Shown one piece after another: positions 32,397 through 41,685 of a DNA stretch of 64,000 nucleotides. Position numbers and translations under genes: made by a program. The notes beneath the pieces were generated by a model that saw only the letters and a program-made list of their open reading frames with translations, did not search any database and had not been told where the DNA came from. The first letter of the stretch is position 1; each line of letters opens with the position of its first letter. The DNA lies in contig NZ_JADLQO010000021.1 of the NCBI RefSeq assembly GCF_015477775.1, forward strand, positions 1 through 64,000, in the 5' to 3' direction. The stretch is from Nocardia abscessus (GTDB lineage Bacteria; Actinomycetota; Actinomycetes; Mycobacteriales; Mycobacteriaceae).

Positions 32397-32801
32397 TCAG
32401 ATAACGGCGTCGAGCGTCATTGGGGATGGGCCTTTGCGTGCGTGGTTGTGAGCCTGATCAGAGGATGTCGAGAGCGGCGCGCACAATGCTGTCGGTATCG
32501 ATGCGGCGATGGTCACTTTGGTGTCGTCGTGATGGATCAGCGGGTACCCTCCCGCGACGACCTGTCGGCGGCAGCGTTCACGCGCTGCGGGGTCGGCCGG
32601 AACCGCGGCCAATGTCTGATCGACGGGCCGGGTCGACAGCCGCAGGTAGGCCGACGTGCCGCCGGGACGGCCGAGTCGGCTGAGGCAGGCGAGCAGAGTC
32701 CATTCGACATCGAGGGAGAATGCCGGTTCGTAGCTGATACAGCCGGGTTGTTCGAGACCGATCGACGGTGTCTTGATTGATTGGTGGGCTCCGCCTTCGG
32801 C
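32397..32801 (-). pseudogene. C-terminal fragment of a transketolase/pyruvate dehydrogenase E1-like gene
   Basis: The minus-strand frame reads EGGAHQSIKTPSIGLEQPG, CISYEPAFSLDVEWTLLA, then LGRPGGTSAYLRLSTRPVDQ and DPAARERCRRQVVAGGYPL. This is the pyrimidine/C-terminal region of actinobacterial transketolase-like E1 enzymes. The upstream part (32802-32897) reads as unrelated sequence, so the gene is cut. The matching N-terminal part is at 34644-35103 in the opposite orientation. The rest of 32195-33155 holds no intact gene; around 32810-32950 the plus strand reads like another decayed coding stretch (NTALVMRELVDYRIQPLVAA). Confidence 0.7.
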
Positions 32802-32969
32802 AGCCAGAGTGACATCAATGGCGTCAAGCGCACCAACACCGCCCTGGTGATGCGCGAACTTGTCGACTACCGCATCCAACCGCTGGTCGCCGCGCACGAA
32901 AACGGCGAAGACGAAAGCCTCGCCCGTCAGCTACGTGGAGACTCTCGGCGAGCAGATTGACGGAATCGT

Positions 32970-32985
32970 CATAAGCGAGCTTATG
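32970..32985. promoter_or_regulatory. perfect 7-bp-arm inverted repeat before PucR gene
   Basis: CATAAGCGAGCTTATG consists of CATAAGC, two bases, and its exact complement GCTTATG. It lies about 170 bases before the PucR start, in otherwise degraded DNA. It could be a regulator site; too compact for a good terminator. Confidence 0.4.
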
Positions 32986-33155
32986 TGCACTGATACGTTC
33001 GGGGCGGTGTCACATCGGTGGACACCTCGAGGCGATCGCGTGCCGGTTAGCTCGGGGTCGGTCGCCGATCGCGGAGGTAGGTGAGGAGTGGAGATGGGTG
33101 TTTCGGGTGGTAACACCGGTCACGTGCGCTTTTTCATCGACAACGTTCTGCCGTC

Positions 33156-34469
33156 ATGACCGCAGAACGTGACAGTGCACCGGCTGGTTGGATCCGGGGC
33201 CTTACTCCCCGAGACCCGGCGGTTCTGAATCGCTCGATGCTGCCGTCGGCCAAGGTGCAGGATTTGTGCGGTCGAGTTGGGCCGGGGCCGACGGGATGGG
33301 CGGTCGAACTGGGCCAGGCCATGTCACGGCGGATCATCGTGGAGGTTCCCGAACTGGGGATCGACGGAATCACCGAGATGGTGCGTGCGGGATGCGAAGC
33401 CGTGGCCCTGGAGGCCGTCGCCGCATTCGCCGACGCACAGGACTTCACCGTTGCAGCTGCCCCGGAAGCCCTGATCGGTCCGGGCGAGGTGGTCAGCCGA
33501 GGCGTTGGCGTCGAGCACATGCTGCGCAGCATCCAGGTCGGGCACTCCTTCGCTGCTCAGCAGGCATTCGACGCCGTCGAAAGTTTGGTTCCCGCACGTG
33601 ACCGAACCGCCGAGATGCGGCGCATCTATGAGTTACTGTTCGCGCTGTCCGATCGCCTCGCCACCGCGATGGCCCGCGAGTACGGCAACGCCCGCGAGGT
33701 GTGGTTGGCAAGTTCGGCCGCGATCCGAATGGAGATCGTCCAGGAGATTTTGCACGGCGACCCGGTGCCGGTCGAACGCGCTGTTCGTTTGCTGAGCTAC
33801 GACCTCACCCGGCACCATCTGGCACTGATCGTATGGACAGACGACTACACCTCGATCGCCACCCAGCGGCTCGAGCAGACGGCCGCCGACGTGCTGCAGG
33901 ACTGCGGATGCACATCAAGTCTGGTCATGCCGGTCGGCATGCGCCGCGTGTGGGCCTGGGGCTCAACTGTCCGTCGCTCGCCCGCACTACCGGAGGCGAC
34001 AGGGGCGAGGATCGAACCCGGCATCCATGTAGCCATGGGTCTGCCGGGAAACGGCGTCGCCGGATTCATCAGCAGCCACCGACAGGCGCTCGACGCCGCC
34101 CGTGTCGGCACGATCTCGCCGAGTAAGCGGTCGCTTGCCGAATACGGCGAGCTCGACCTGGTCGCGATGCTCAGCTCCGATCTGGACCAGGCAAGAGAGT
34201 TCGTCCAACGTGAACTCGGCGCCCTCGTCGATCCTGCGGACGCCACGGCCACCATCCGCACCACTCTCAAGTGCTACCTCGATGTCGAACGCAGCCTCAG
34301 CGCGGCTGCCGCACAGCTGCATGTGGCCCGCAATACCGTCGCCTATCGGGTCCAACGTGCCGAACAGCTGCGCGGCCGAAAGATCCAGGATCGACGCATG
34401 CAGCTGCAGGCCGCACTCGCACTTGCCGAGGAACTCGGTGCTGTAGTGCTGGACCCGCCGACCTCCTGA
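33156..34469 (+). CDS. PucR/CdaR-family transcriptional regulator
   Basis: 437-aa regulator of the PucR type: N-terminal sensory region, central GGDEF-like domain (about residues 200-330) and a C-terminal PucR HTH reading TLKCYLDVERSLSAAAAQLHVARNTVAYRVQRAEQL. Such proteins usually activate nearby catabolic operons in response to the substrate. It lies 680 bases upstream of the FAH/VOC/flavin monooxygenase operon on the same strand and is its best candidate regulator. A second PucR is at 57038-58258. The gene separates the two halves of a broken E1-like gene. Confidence 0.88.
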   Translation: MTAERDSAPAGWIRGLTPRDPAVLNRSMLPSAKVQDLCGRVGPGPTGWAVELGQAMSRRIIVEVPELGIDGITEMVRAGCEAVALEAVAAFADAQDFTVAAAPEALIGPGEVVSRGVGVEHMLRSIQVGHSFAAQQAFDAVESLVPARDRTAEMRRIYELLFALSDRLATAMAREYGNAREVWLASSAAIRMEIVQEILHGDPVPVERAVRLLSYDLTRHHLALIVWTDDYTSIATQRLEQTAADVLQDCGCTSSLVMPVGMRRVWAWGSTVRRSPALPEATGARIEPGIHVAMGLPGNGVAGFISSHRQALDAARVGTISPSKRSLAEYGELDLVAMLSSDLDQAREFVQRELGALVDPADATATIRTTLKCYLDVERSLSAAAAQLHVARNTVAYRVQRAEQLRGRKIQDRRMQLQAALALAEELGAVVLDPPTS

Positions 34470-34643
34470 ACGGCTGCCCCACCCGCGGAGCCAACGGTGA
34501 ATTGGATTCCGGTCCAAAACCCGGGCGAGCGTTTGGACCGCAGACCAAGCACCGTGCCCGGCACCGGACATTCAATGACAGCGTTCGCATTCAAACCCCC
34601 GACGCCGTAGCAGCGGCATCGCGGTAATCGCTGGGAGACACCG

Positions 34644-35103
34644 ATGTCTGCACACCCGTCACCTGTGCCGCCCGAGGTCCTGGAACGCATCGAGCAGCGC
34701 GTTCCCTGGCCGGCGGTGGCCCTGATCGACCATGCCGACACCATGCGAGAAGACACCTCCGGTGTGAAGTCGGCGGGCACCAGGCGCCTGGCGCATCGAT
34801 CCTGACCGCGTTGTGGTTTCGGCAGTTGCGGCCGCAGAACCGGGTTCGGTCGAACCCCATGCGCCGCCTGTTCTGCACGCAATCAACTACCTGCTCGGCG
34901 AACTCGACGTCGCCTGCCTCACCACCCTGCGCGCGTTCGGCGGGTTACAGAGCTACTCCGGCCGAATCAAGGAGCCCGACCCGGTGGACCACTCGACCGG
35001 GTCGGTCGATATCGCGGCGACCGCACCGATCTGGGGCGCGTCGGCGCGCCGCTGCGTCGATGATGACGCGATCGCCGGCGCGGCACTCGACCTCGTCGAC
35101 TGA
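34644..35103 (+). pseudogene. N-terminal fragment of a transketolase/pyruvate dehydrogenase E1-like gene, frameshifted
   Basis: Starts with a good ATG: MSAHPSPVPPEVLERIEQRV. After the mutated segment around 34770-34800 (an in-frame TGA at 34803-34805) the family's ILTALWF.QLRP.. and, in a shifted frame, EPHAPPVLHAINYLLGELD and STGSVDIAATAPIWGA appear. These are the thiamine-diphosphate-domain motifs of E1/transketolase-like enzymes. The frame then ends at 35103, without the rest of the enzyme. The C-terminal part survives inverted at 32397-32801. Confidence 0.75.
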
Positions 35104-35148
35104 GCGCGTCCGTACAGCTACCAGCAAACCATTCGGAAGGCGACCATC

Positions 35149-36129
35149 ATGGTCACTTATCTAGCTCGCTTCCGCGCCGACAGCGACATCCAGTGGGGAG
35201 TCGTCACCGGCGCGGCAATCACCCCGCTGCAGGGGACCTACCGGACAACCGGCGAGCTCATCGAGCACGGCAGACTGGATTGGCAGGCTGCGCGCGAACG
35301 GCCGCCCGTTTACCCCGTGGAGAGCGTGGAGCTGCTGTCACCGGTCACCACACCGTGCCGCGTGATCTGTCAAGGCGCCAACTACCGCCAGCATGCCATC
35401 GAGTCGGGCATGGATCCAGACGCCCGCGCGTTCAATCTGTTCTTCGACAAAACCGATGCTTCGATCACCGGCCCGCACAACTCGGTCGTGCGCCCCGCAC
35501 ATGTGCAACTGCTCGACTTCGAGATCGAACTCGCCCTCGTCATCGGTAGCAGCATCGAAAAACCGACGACGGTCACCGACGAGAACTTGGACAAGCATGT
35601 CTTCGCCATCACGATCGCCAATGATCTGTCCGCCCGTGACGTCCAGCTGCCACAGGGCCAATATTTCAAGGGCAAGAGCTACCGCGGCTTCTGCCCGCTG
35701 GGCCCTTTCCTGGCGGTTCCCGGCCTTGCGGATTGGTCCTTGCTCGACAACCTTGACCTGCGGCTGGAGGTCAACGGTCAGCTGCGCCAATACGACAACA
35801 CGAGCAATATGCTCTACCGGCCGGCCGAGACGCTCACCGAACTCACCGAGTTCTGCAACCTCAGACCTGGCGACGTATTGCTGACCGGAACACCGCATGG
35901 CTGCACCGCCACAACTCCGCCGCCACTGCTACGCCGGCTGGCGACCGCGCTGCTGCCGGAGGATCGGCTGTGGGAACTGTTCATTCGCCAGAACCGGCGA
36001 AAGCCCTATCTCGCACCGGGCGACGTCGTCACCGCCTCCATCCGCAACAGCTCCGGATCCATCGACCTGGGCACCCAGCGCACAACCATCACCGCACCCC
36101 GCACCCATGGAGAGCGCAATGGCATCTGA
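35149..36129 (+). CDS. fumarylacetoacetate hydrolase-family protein
   Basis: 326-aa FAH-superfamily enzyme hydrolysing or decarboxylating acylpyruvates or oxo-acids from ring cleavage. Metal-binding acids in LDFEIELALVIG, the ANDLSARDVQ motif and KSYRGFCPLGP are in place; LLTGTPHG completes the active site. A GGAAGG site precedes ATG. First gene of a four-enzyme operon. With a VOC dioxygenase and a two-component hydroxylase beside it, a role after meta ring cleavage is likely. Confidence 0.9.
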   Translation: MVTYLARFRADSDIQWGVVTGAAITPLQGTYRTTGELIEHGRLDWQAARERPPVYPVESVELLSPVTTPCRVICQGANYRQHAIESGMDPDARAFNLFFDKTDASITGPHNSVVRPAHVQLLDFEIELALVIGSSIEKPTTVTDENLDKHVFAITIANDLSARDVQLPQGQYFKGKSYRGFCPLGPFLAVPGLADWSLLDNLDLRLEVNGQLRQYDNTSNMLYRPAETLTELTEFCNLRPGDVLLTGTPHGCTATTPPPLLRRLATALLPEDRLWELFIRQNRRKPYLAPGDVVTASIRNSSGSIDLGTQRTTITAPRTHGERNGI

Positions 36130-36757
36130 CACCGCACCGACCTCATCCGACGCCGACGCTATCGCACCCGAGCTCCTCGCCCACTGGGTTGTGAAGACAG
36201 CGCGCAGCAAGCAGATGATCGCCTGGTACAGCAACGTCTTCGGCGCCCACGTTGTGCACGAGGACCGACGGATCGCGTTCCTGACCTGGGACGCCGAAAG
36301 CCACCGCCTCGCGCTGCTCAAAGTCCCCCGGCTATTTCGATACCTACTGCCCTTGGCCAAGTTCCGCCGAAAGTTCTACGGCATCGACCACCTCGCCCTC
36401 ACATTCGGCACCCTCGAACGGCTACTGACCAGCTACGAGCGGCTGAAGAAGCTCGGTATCACACCCGTGTGGTCGATCAACCACGGCCCGACCACCTCCC
36501 TGTACTACGAAGACCCCGACGGCATACGGCTGGAATTCCAGACCGAGAACTTCCCCACCGCGGCGCAGACTTCCGACTACCTGCGCGGCATCGCCTTCGC
36601 CACCAACCCGATCGGCGTCGAGATCGACCCTGATTATCTGCTCGAACGACTACGCAACGGCGACGACCCCGCCGCTCTACTCGAACAAGGCGCAGGCACC
36701 CGACCTGGTACGACCGCACGCACCAACAAACGCACTATCACCTGGAAGACGCTGTAG
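36119..36757 (+). CDS. VOC-family, extradiol-dioxygenase-like protein
   Basis: 212-aa vicinal-oxygen-chelate protein. Metal ligand candidates are His in AHWVVKT, His in GIDHLALTFG and Glu in IRLEFQTEN, with LYYEDPDG before the last: the His-His-Glu triad of extradiol ring-cleaving enzymes. It is much shorter than two-module extradiol dioxygenases (~300 aa) and resembles one catalytic module plus a tail. ATG 36119 has GGAGAG upstream and overlaps the FAH gene by 11 bases. Expected to cleave a catechol made by the hydroxylase encoded downstream. Confidence 0.87.
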   Translation: MASDTAPTSSDADAIAPELLAHWVVKTARSKQMIAWYSNVFGAHVVHEDRRIAFLTWDAESHRLALLKVPRLFRYLLPLAKFRRKFYGIDHLALTFGTLERLLTSYERLKKLGITPVWSINHGPTTSLYYEDPDGIRLEFQTENFPTAAQTSDYLRGIAFATNPIGVEIDPDYLLERLRNGDDPAALLEQGAGTRPGTTARTNKRTITWKTL

Positions 36758-36760
36758 CGC

Positions 36761-36934
36761 ATGACTTTACGACCGAACGTGATCGTCGGAGCCGGGGCCA
36801 CCGGATGCACGCTCGCCCTGCTCTCAGCCACCCTCGGAGTGCCCACCACTGTCATCCAGCGGCGCGCCGAGTCTCAACTCCACCCCGCGGCAAACTCATC
36901 GCAACCCAGGCGGAACCGGCGAATCGACCGATGA
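36761..36934 (+). pseudogene. N-terminal stub of an FAD-dependent oxidoreductase
   Basis: A 57-codon frame starts three bases after the VOC gene and contains the FAD motif VGAGATGCTLALLSATLGV and VIQRRAE.QLHPAAN, the start of a class A flavin monooxygenase. Coding similarity stops there and the next gene begins at 36992. The rest of the gene has been lost by deletion. Confidence 0.65.
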
Positions 36935-36991
36935 CACCACACGCCACTACGCCATTTGCAGCCCGCCGGTCACCAACCAGGAGGTCAGGCG

Positions 36992-37513
36992 ATGAACACA
37001 GGAAACCATCCCGTGTCCCTGTTGGCGGCCTTGTCATCAGCCGACGACCCCGCTCAACTGAGACGCGCCTTCGGATGCTTCCCCAGTGGTGTGGCCGCAG
37101 TCTGCGCCGACATAGACCCCCAGCCGACGGGGATACTCGTGAGCTCTTTGACCTCGGTATCACTGGCGCCCCCGCTGTTATCGATATGCATCCAGCATGG
37201 CTCCCGGACGTGGGGGAGTCTGCGCACCGCTGATCATCTCGGGATCAGTATTCTCGGCGATACCCACGAAGCGCTGTGCCGGCAGTTCTCGGCTCCCGCG
37301 CCGGACCGTTTGGCAGGTGTCGAATTCGCCCGCACGGCCCGCGGCGCGGTGCTGCTCCCAGAAGCCACCGCCTGGTTCGTGTGCTCACCCTACGACGAAC
37401 TCCCCGCAGGTGACCACACGATCGTGCTCTTGCGCATCGAAAAGCTCCTCGTACAACCAGCTTTCACGCCACTGATCTTTCACGGGTCCCGATTCCACCG
37501 ATTGACCGCATGA
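36992..37513 (+). CDS. flavin reductase of a two-component monooxygenase (HsaB/HpaC-like)
   Basis: 173-aa flavin:NAD(P)H reductase of the FMN-binding split-barrel type: LRRAFGCFPSGVAAV, GILVSSLTSVSLAPPLLS and HGSRTW near the N-terminal half, GD.H near the C-terminus. AGGAGGT lies six bases before ATG. It supplies reduced flavin to the HsaA-like oxygenase encoded immediately downstream (end overlaps an upstream ATG of that gene's frame). Confidence 0.9.
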   Translation: MNTGNHPVSLLAALSSADDPAQLRRAFGCFPSGVAAVCADIDPQPTGILVSSLTSVSLAPPLLSICIQHGSRTWGSLRTADHLGISILGDTHEALCRQFSAPAPDRLAGVEFARTARGAVLLPEATAWFVCSPYDELPAGDHTIVLLRIEKLLVQPAFTPLIFHGSRFHRLTA

Positions 37514-37551
37514 CGAGTCCCGCTCACTCGATCACTAGCCCAGGAGAAAAG

Positions 37552-38748
37552 ATGACATCACTGCAGACCGCACCCGCTGATACCGCAGAAGGGGTACTCG
37601 CCCGGGTTCGGGGCCTATTGCCGTTGATCAAGGAACACTCGGCGAACAACGAAACTGAGCGGCGCGTCGCGCCCGAGGTCATCGACGCGCTCAAACAAGC
37701 AGGGGCGTTCCGCATCGCGTCACCGCGCAGGCATGGGGGTCTGGAAGCCGGCCTGCGGACGATGCTCGACCTGTCGGCGACAATCGCCGAGGCCGATGGT
37801 GGAACCTCTTGGGTCACCACGCTGTCCAATATCAACGCGTGGTCGACGTGTCTTTATCCCAGGCGGGTCGCCGACGAGATCTTTGCCAACGGGCCGGATG
37901 CCATCCTCAGTGGCGTGACCTCACCTACCGGTACTGCTCGCAAGGTCGCTGGGGGTTATCACATCAGTGGGCGATGGCCTTACGCATCGGCGAGTTTGCA
38001 TGCCGAGTGGTGTGCGGGTGGTGTGTGGGTCCTCGACGAGGACGGCGAGGAGGAGGACCAGGCGATGGTCATGATGCCCATGTCCGACATCGAGATCGAA
38101 GACACCTGGTACGTTGCGGGATTGCGGGCTTCGGGTAGCAATACGGTCGTCGCCGAGGATGTGTTTGTGCCCGATCACCGTCTGATGTCGATGTTGCCTG
38201 TTACGTCCGGGACCTACATGGCGGAACACCCCGACTCCTCTTTCTACCGCTCTGCCTTCGGTCCGATGCTGATACTGGTATTGGTCGGGCCTCAACTCGG
38301 TTTCGGACGGGCCGCACTGGATCTGACGATCGCCAAAGCTGCCGGTAAGGCGCTCGCCTATACCAACATTGAACGCCAAGCCGAGTCAGTTGCGTTCCAG
38401 TTGCTGCTCGCCGACGCCGCGACCAAAATCGACACCGCGCACTTGCACGCCTATCGCGCCGCCGACGACGTGCAACGTTATGCCGAACTAGGCGTGATGC
38501 CGGACTTCGAAGCGAGAGCCAGGATGCGCGCCGACTCAGCGGTCGCCCTGCGCAGCGTCAACGAGGCGATCAACGCACTGCTCAACGCCTTCGGGGCCGG
38601 AAGCTTCGCCGACATCAACCCTATGCAGCGCATTTGGCGTGACTCCAATGTCGGAGCCCGCCACGCGGTGATGTTGCCTCAGGTCTCGATGGAGACTTAC
38701 GGTAAGGCGCTTCTGGGGCAGCGCGATCACATCACAGCAATCCTCTGA
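37552..38748 (+). CDS. flavin-dependent monooxygenase, acyl-CoA dehydrogenase fold (HsaA-like)
   Basis: 398-aa group D flavin monooxygenase, the size of HsaA. Acyl-CoA dehydrogenase-like fold: helical N-terminus, central YHISGRWPYASASLHAEWCAGG, the WYVAGLRASGSN motif and a helical C-terminus ending NPMQRIWRDSNVGARHAV. It hydroxylates phenols ortho to OH using reduced flavin from the adjacent reductase. An ATG at 37510 overlaps the reductase stop, but ATG 37552 has AGGAGAAAAG directly before it and matches the family start. Operon partner of the VOC and FAH enzymes. Confidence 0.9.
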   Translation: MTSLQTAPADTAEGVLARVRGLLPLIKEHSANNETERRVAPEVIDALKQAGAFRIASPRRHGGLEAGLRTMLDLSATIAEADGGTSWVTTLSNINAWSTCLYPRRVADEIFANGPDAILSGVTSPTGTARKVAGGYHISGRWPYASASLHAEWCAGGVWVLDEDGEEEDQAMVMMPMSDIEIEDTWYVAGLRASGSNTVVAEDVFVPDHRLMSMLPVTSGTYMAEHPDSSFYRSAFGPMLILVLVGPQLGFGRAALDLTIAKAAGKALAYTNIERQAESVAFQLLLADAATKIDTAHLHAYRAADDVQRYAELGVMPDFEARARMRADSAVALRSVNEAINALLNAFGAGSFADINPMQRIWRDSNVGARHAVMLPQVSMETYGKALLGQRDHITAIL

Positions 38749-38879
38749 CCCACCGCGTCATCGGATACTGCGTCACAGTCTTCGAGTCGAGGCCTCCCAG
38801 GCGCGGCCTCACATCAAATAGGTACAACCGCACTCGCATATGTCCGATTTGTCGGCCGAATAACTGCAGGAAGCTTATC

Positions 38880-39314
38880 ATGCCGGAAATTACCACCGCA
38901 CTGGACATCGACGCGACCCAGGAGAAAGTGTGGGCCGTCATTTCCGATCTCAGTCGATTCGAGGACTGGAACACGCTGCATACTCGTTGGGAAGACGGCC
39001 CGCCGACCGCACTGGAGCAGGGAGTGCGAATCACCGAAGTCGTCACGATCAAGGGCATTGTCGACACCATCGAGTTCAACACCACGGACTTTCGACCGCC
39101 ACGGTCGATCTCACTGTCAGGCTTGGGAAGCACGGGATCCACAGTGAGTCTCGACTTCTGCGTGGATCCCCGCGGACAGGAGGGCTGCACCGTCACTTTG
39201 CATATCGAATTCACCAGTTCGATGCTGTTCGGGCCGATGGGCAAATTGATCGGGCGAGCCTTCCGCAAGCAACTCGACGCGTCCTTGGTCAAGCTTGCCG
39301 CGCTGACCAGCTGA
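38880..39314 (+). CDS. SRPBCC-family (START-like) protein
   Basis: 144-aa helix-grip protein: EITTALDIDATQEKVWAVISDLSRFEDWN at the start is the typical polyketide-cyclase/SRPBCC opening, and LDASLVKLAAL is the long C-terminal helix. These bind hydrophobic ligands and act as cyclases, hydrolases or carriers. AGGAAG precedes the ATG. It lies 130 bases after the flavin monooxygenase, probably a separate unit or distal gene. Confidence 0.83.
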   Translation: MPEITTALDIDATQEKVWAVISDLSRFEDWNTLHTRWEDGPPTALEQGVRITEVVTIKGIVDTIEFNTTDFRPPRSISLSGLGSTGSTVSLDFCVDPRGQEGCTVTLHIEFTSSMLFGPMGKLIGRAFRKQLDASLVKLAALTS

Positions 39315-39438
39315 CCTTCGCCCAGCCCCTGCCCAACCGTGAAATGCGCTCGAGTTCCATTAGGGTGGTTTAATCGTGGAATGAAGTTCCCCCGCTATCT
39401 CGGAGGACTTCATACTGCCCCTGTTCTACAGGTTTGGT

Positions 39439-39842
39439 TTGCTTGACATCCTGGTCATAACGCGCGTTGTGGCGGTCGGCGGGCTGTTCGAAGCGCTCGC
39501 CCGGGTGATGACGGCTCGCGCGGAGGGCCTGCGTGGCGTCGACGAGGTGAGCGTGGCCAAACTGCTGGTCCGTGAATTCATCTACTTCTCAGCGGAGCAT
39601 CCGCAGCTGAATCACATCATCAACCAGGAATGCAAATTCGAGGGCCACGCATGGACCGGCTGGTCGAACGCTTACTACATCCTCACCGGGGGCGGGTCGA
39701 CAATGTTCGTCCTGGCACCCGAGTGCCGCCGCCTCGCGGTGTCGACCCACCGGCACGCGAGGTGGTCGAGGCCCACGCAGACACCATGATCACGCTCCTT
39801 TTCGGGCGCCGACCCCAGACACCGAGCCAGGATTCGCCATGA
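39439..39842 (+). pseudogene. C-terminal remnant of a TetR regulator, frameshifted
   Basis: The plus-strand frame reads VSVAKLLVREFIYFSAEHPQ, LNHIINQEC, then shifts: the end EVVEAHADTMITLLFGRRP lies in another frame. This is the ligand domain of a TetR protein. The HTH half is missing upstream, where the DNA (39315-39438) shows no relation. The remnant's stop overlaps the next gene's start. Confidence 0.6.
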
Positions 39843-40195
39843 TCGCAACAACCGTCCTCGCAGCATTGCTGGCAATCATTTTCCTAGCGTCCGGCGCAAC
39901 CATGACCCTGGCCACCAGCTTCCAACGCGGCAATGCCGCACACCTGGGATTCAGCATCGACGCCTTCCGCCGGATCGGCGTCCTGGCGCTACTCGGCGCG
40001 ATCGGAGTACTCCTCGGGCTGACGATTCCCCTCGTCGGCGTCCTCGCGGCGACCGGCCTGGTGGCACTGATGGTTGGTGCCGTCGTCTGCCATCTGCGCG
40101 TCCGCGACCGATTCGGCCAGCTGATCCCACCGATCGCGGTTGCCACCGTCGGCGTCGCGTATCTGATCCTGATTGGGCAGCAGGCAGTTTCGTGA
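39839..40195 (+). CDS. DoxX-like small membrane protein
   Basis: 118-aa protein with four hydrophobic segments: TTVLAALLAIIFLASGATM, VLALLGAIGVLLGLTIPLVGV, VLAATGLVALMVGAVVC and VATVGVAYLILIG, with HLRVRDR in the third loop. This is the DoxX-like family layout. ATG overlaps the stop of the broken TetR gene, so regulator and membrane protein once formed an operon. Function in the family is poorly known. Confidence 0.85.
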   Translation: MIATTVLAALLAIIFLASGATMTLATSFQRGNAAHLGFSIDAFRRIGVLALLGAIGVLLGLTIPLVGVLAATGLVALMVGAVVCHLRVRDRFGQLIPPIAVATVGVAYLILIGQQAVS

Positions 40196-40257
40196 AACGC
40201 AACGGGCAACCGTCGAGGACAAGCTGACTTCGAGACCCGTTCTCGGCGGACAGTTGC

Positions 40258-40857
40258 CTACGCCGTGCGCCGAGTAACGAAGTCGAATTCGAGGTATTGC
40301 TCTGCGGCGGAGGGGATATGAGTGAGCGTGAGGTCGGCGAGGTTGCCCTGGTCGGTCTGCACGCAGAGATGACTGCCGGGACGCAGGTGATAGACATCGT
40401 CGAGAGTCTGCGTCCAGGCTACCGGCGGGATTTTGGTGCAGCGATCGGGTCCGATGTCCTCGCGTGGCACCGCGAAGCGGGCACGGCCGTGGGTCATCGC
40501 GTTGAGCGAGTCGCCGGTCTTCGACGGGCTCATGTCGATGCCGGGTTCGTTCTGATCGCGCACCTGCCCGTTGTCCAAGTCGATGCCCTCGACGTTGATG
40601 AGTCTGCCGTGTCCCTGGGCGAGAGGGGCAGCGGTGTTCGGTAACTCGGTCGACGAAGTCGGGCCAGTGGTCGGCACCGGCGGTATGCCCGACGGTTCGG
40701 AAGCGGAGTTCGGTCCCGAGCACTGGGTGACGCCGAAGACAACGAGTGCGACCACGACGCTCACTACGCCCGCCGAGCTACCGACCACGGTCCAGAAGTG
40801 CGTCGAGCCATACCTGTTGCCCCTGACGGGTGCCGGTGTTGGGTCGTTCTGGGTCAT
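40258..40857 (-). CDS. single-span membrane protein with extracellular domain
   Basis: 199-aa protein with a short cytoplasmic N-terminus, one membrane helix (WTVVGSSAGVVSVVVALVVFG, residues ~22-42), a Ser/Pro/Thr-rich linker and a ~110-residue outer domain containing two Cys (DRCTKIP, HLCVQTD) that could form a disulfide. Resembles actinobacterial surface proteins of unknown function. ATG 40857 has GGGGGAA upstream, the same leader seen before the gene at 43490. The longer frame to 41013 is rejected. Confidence 0.75.
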   Translation of the reverse strand: MTQNDPTPAPVRGNRYGSTHFWTVVGSSAGVVSVVVALVVFGVTQCSGPNSASEPSGIPPVPTTGPTSSTELPNTAAPLAQGHGRLINVEGIDLDNGQVRDQNEPGIDMSPSKTGDSLNAMTHGRARFAVPREDIGPDRCTKIPPVAWTQTLDDVYHLRPGSHLCVQTDQGNLADLTLTHIPSAAEQYLEFDFVTRRTA

Positions 40858-41354
40858 CTGCTGCTTCCCCCTGTTGCCCGGATGCTGTCGAAACCTGGCA
40901 CAGGCGAACCGCAACCCGCACCGCAGAAGTTGTCCCACGCATCGGGGAGACACGAAAGACTCTACATAGCAACCGCTATCTCGATGCGCGTTCGGCGGAC
41001 CACACTTTGGCAAACCGCTTCGTTCGGCGGTCCCGCGCTGGTAGGCGTTTGTCGGCGAACTCAGGCTGGCTCCGGGTCACCGCTAGGTCGCCGCATCCGG
41101 CTTCGGCGGCGGAGCGACGTCCCGTCTGTTTCGATGGGTTCCACAATCAAATCGAGAGCTGGTTCGTAACCCTCGGGGGGTGACACCCTCTACGGCACAT
41201 GTGGCGCCGACTCCTACCCCCGATAGGCAGGCGGTACTGGTAAGGGCTCGTATTCGAGTGGCCTGTATTCCCCTGGCGCATCTCGGTGACTCGTGTCCGA
41301 TGTCCCGGGCGGAGTAGGTTTCTCCAGCTCCCGCCGGCCTCGGCCCGGGCCGGG
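40858..41354. other. intergenic gap
   Basis: About 500 bases between the membrane protein gene and the integrase remnant. Open frames exist on both strands but none has a recognisable domain or a good start. It contains a short G-rich run (CCCTCGGGGGGTG near 41170). I see nothing else. Confidence 0.5.
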
Positions 41355-41654
41355 TCAGATGTGGTGGGCGGAGAATCCGAGAGTGTCGGCGACGACGGCG
41401 GCTCGGGCCTGTAGGACGAGCCGGCGAAGGGTCGCCGACTTTGCGGCTTGGGATGGCTGGCCGAGGTCGGTGCGGAGGTGTCCGAGCAGAGTGCTGACGT
41501 GCACCGGCTGCCCAGCGCGGCGGCCGCGGAACAGCCAGTGGCTGTCCGGGTTGACGGTTTTCAGGTTCTGGCGGTTGTCGATGAGCTCTACCGTGCGGTC
41601 CGGTCCGTCGAGGTCAGAATGCCGACCGGCATTCTGCGAGTTGGACCAGGCCAT
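41355..41654 (-). pseudogene. phage-type integrase/tyrosine recombinase C-terminal remnant
   Basis: Reads DSHWLFRGRRAGQPVHVSTL, LGHLRTDLGQPSQAAKSATL, RRLVLQA and VADTLGFSAHHI. This pattern is the C-terminal part of an actinobacterial site-specific integrase. The first ~35 codons are unrelated and the frame stops early, so it is a decayed fragment and evidence of past mobile-element activity. Confidence 0.55.
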
Positions 41655-41685
41655 TCCCGATCCGGTACGTATCTGCTACGACTTG

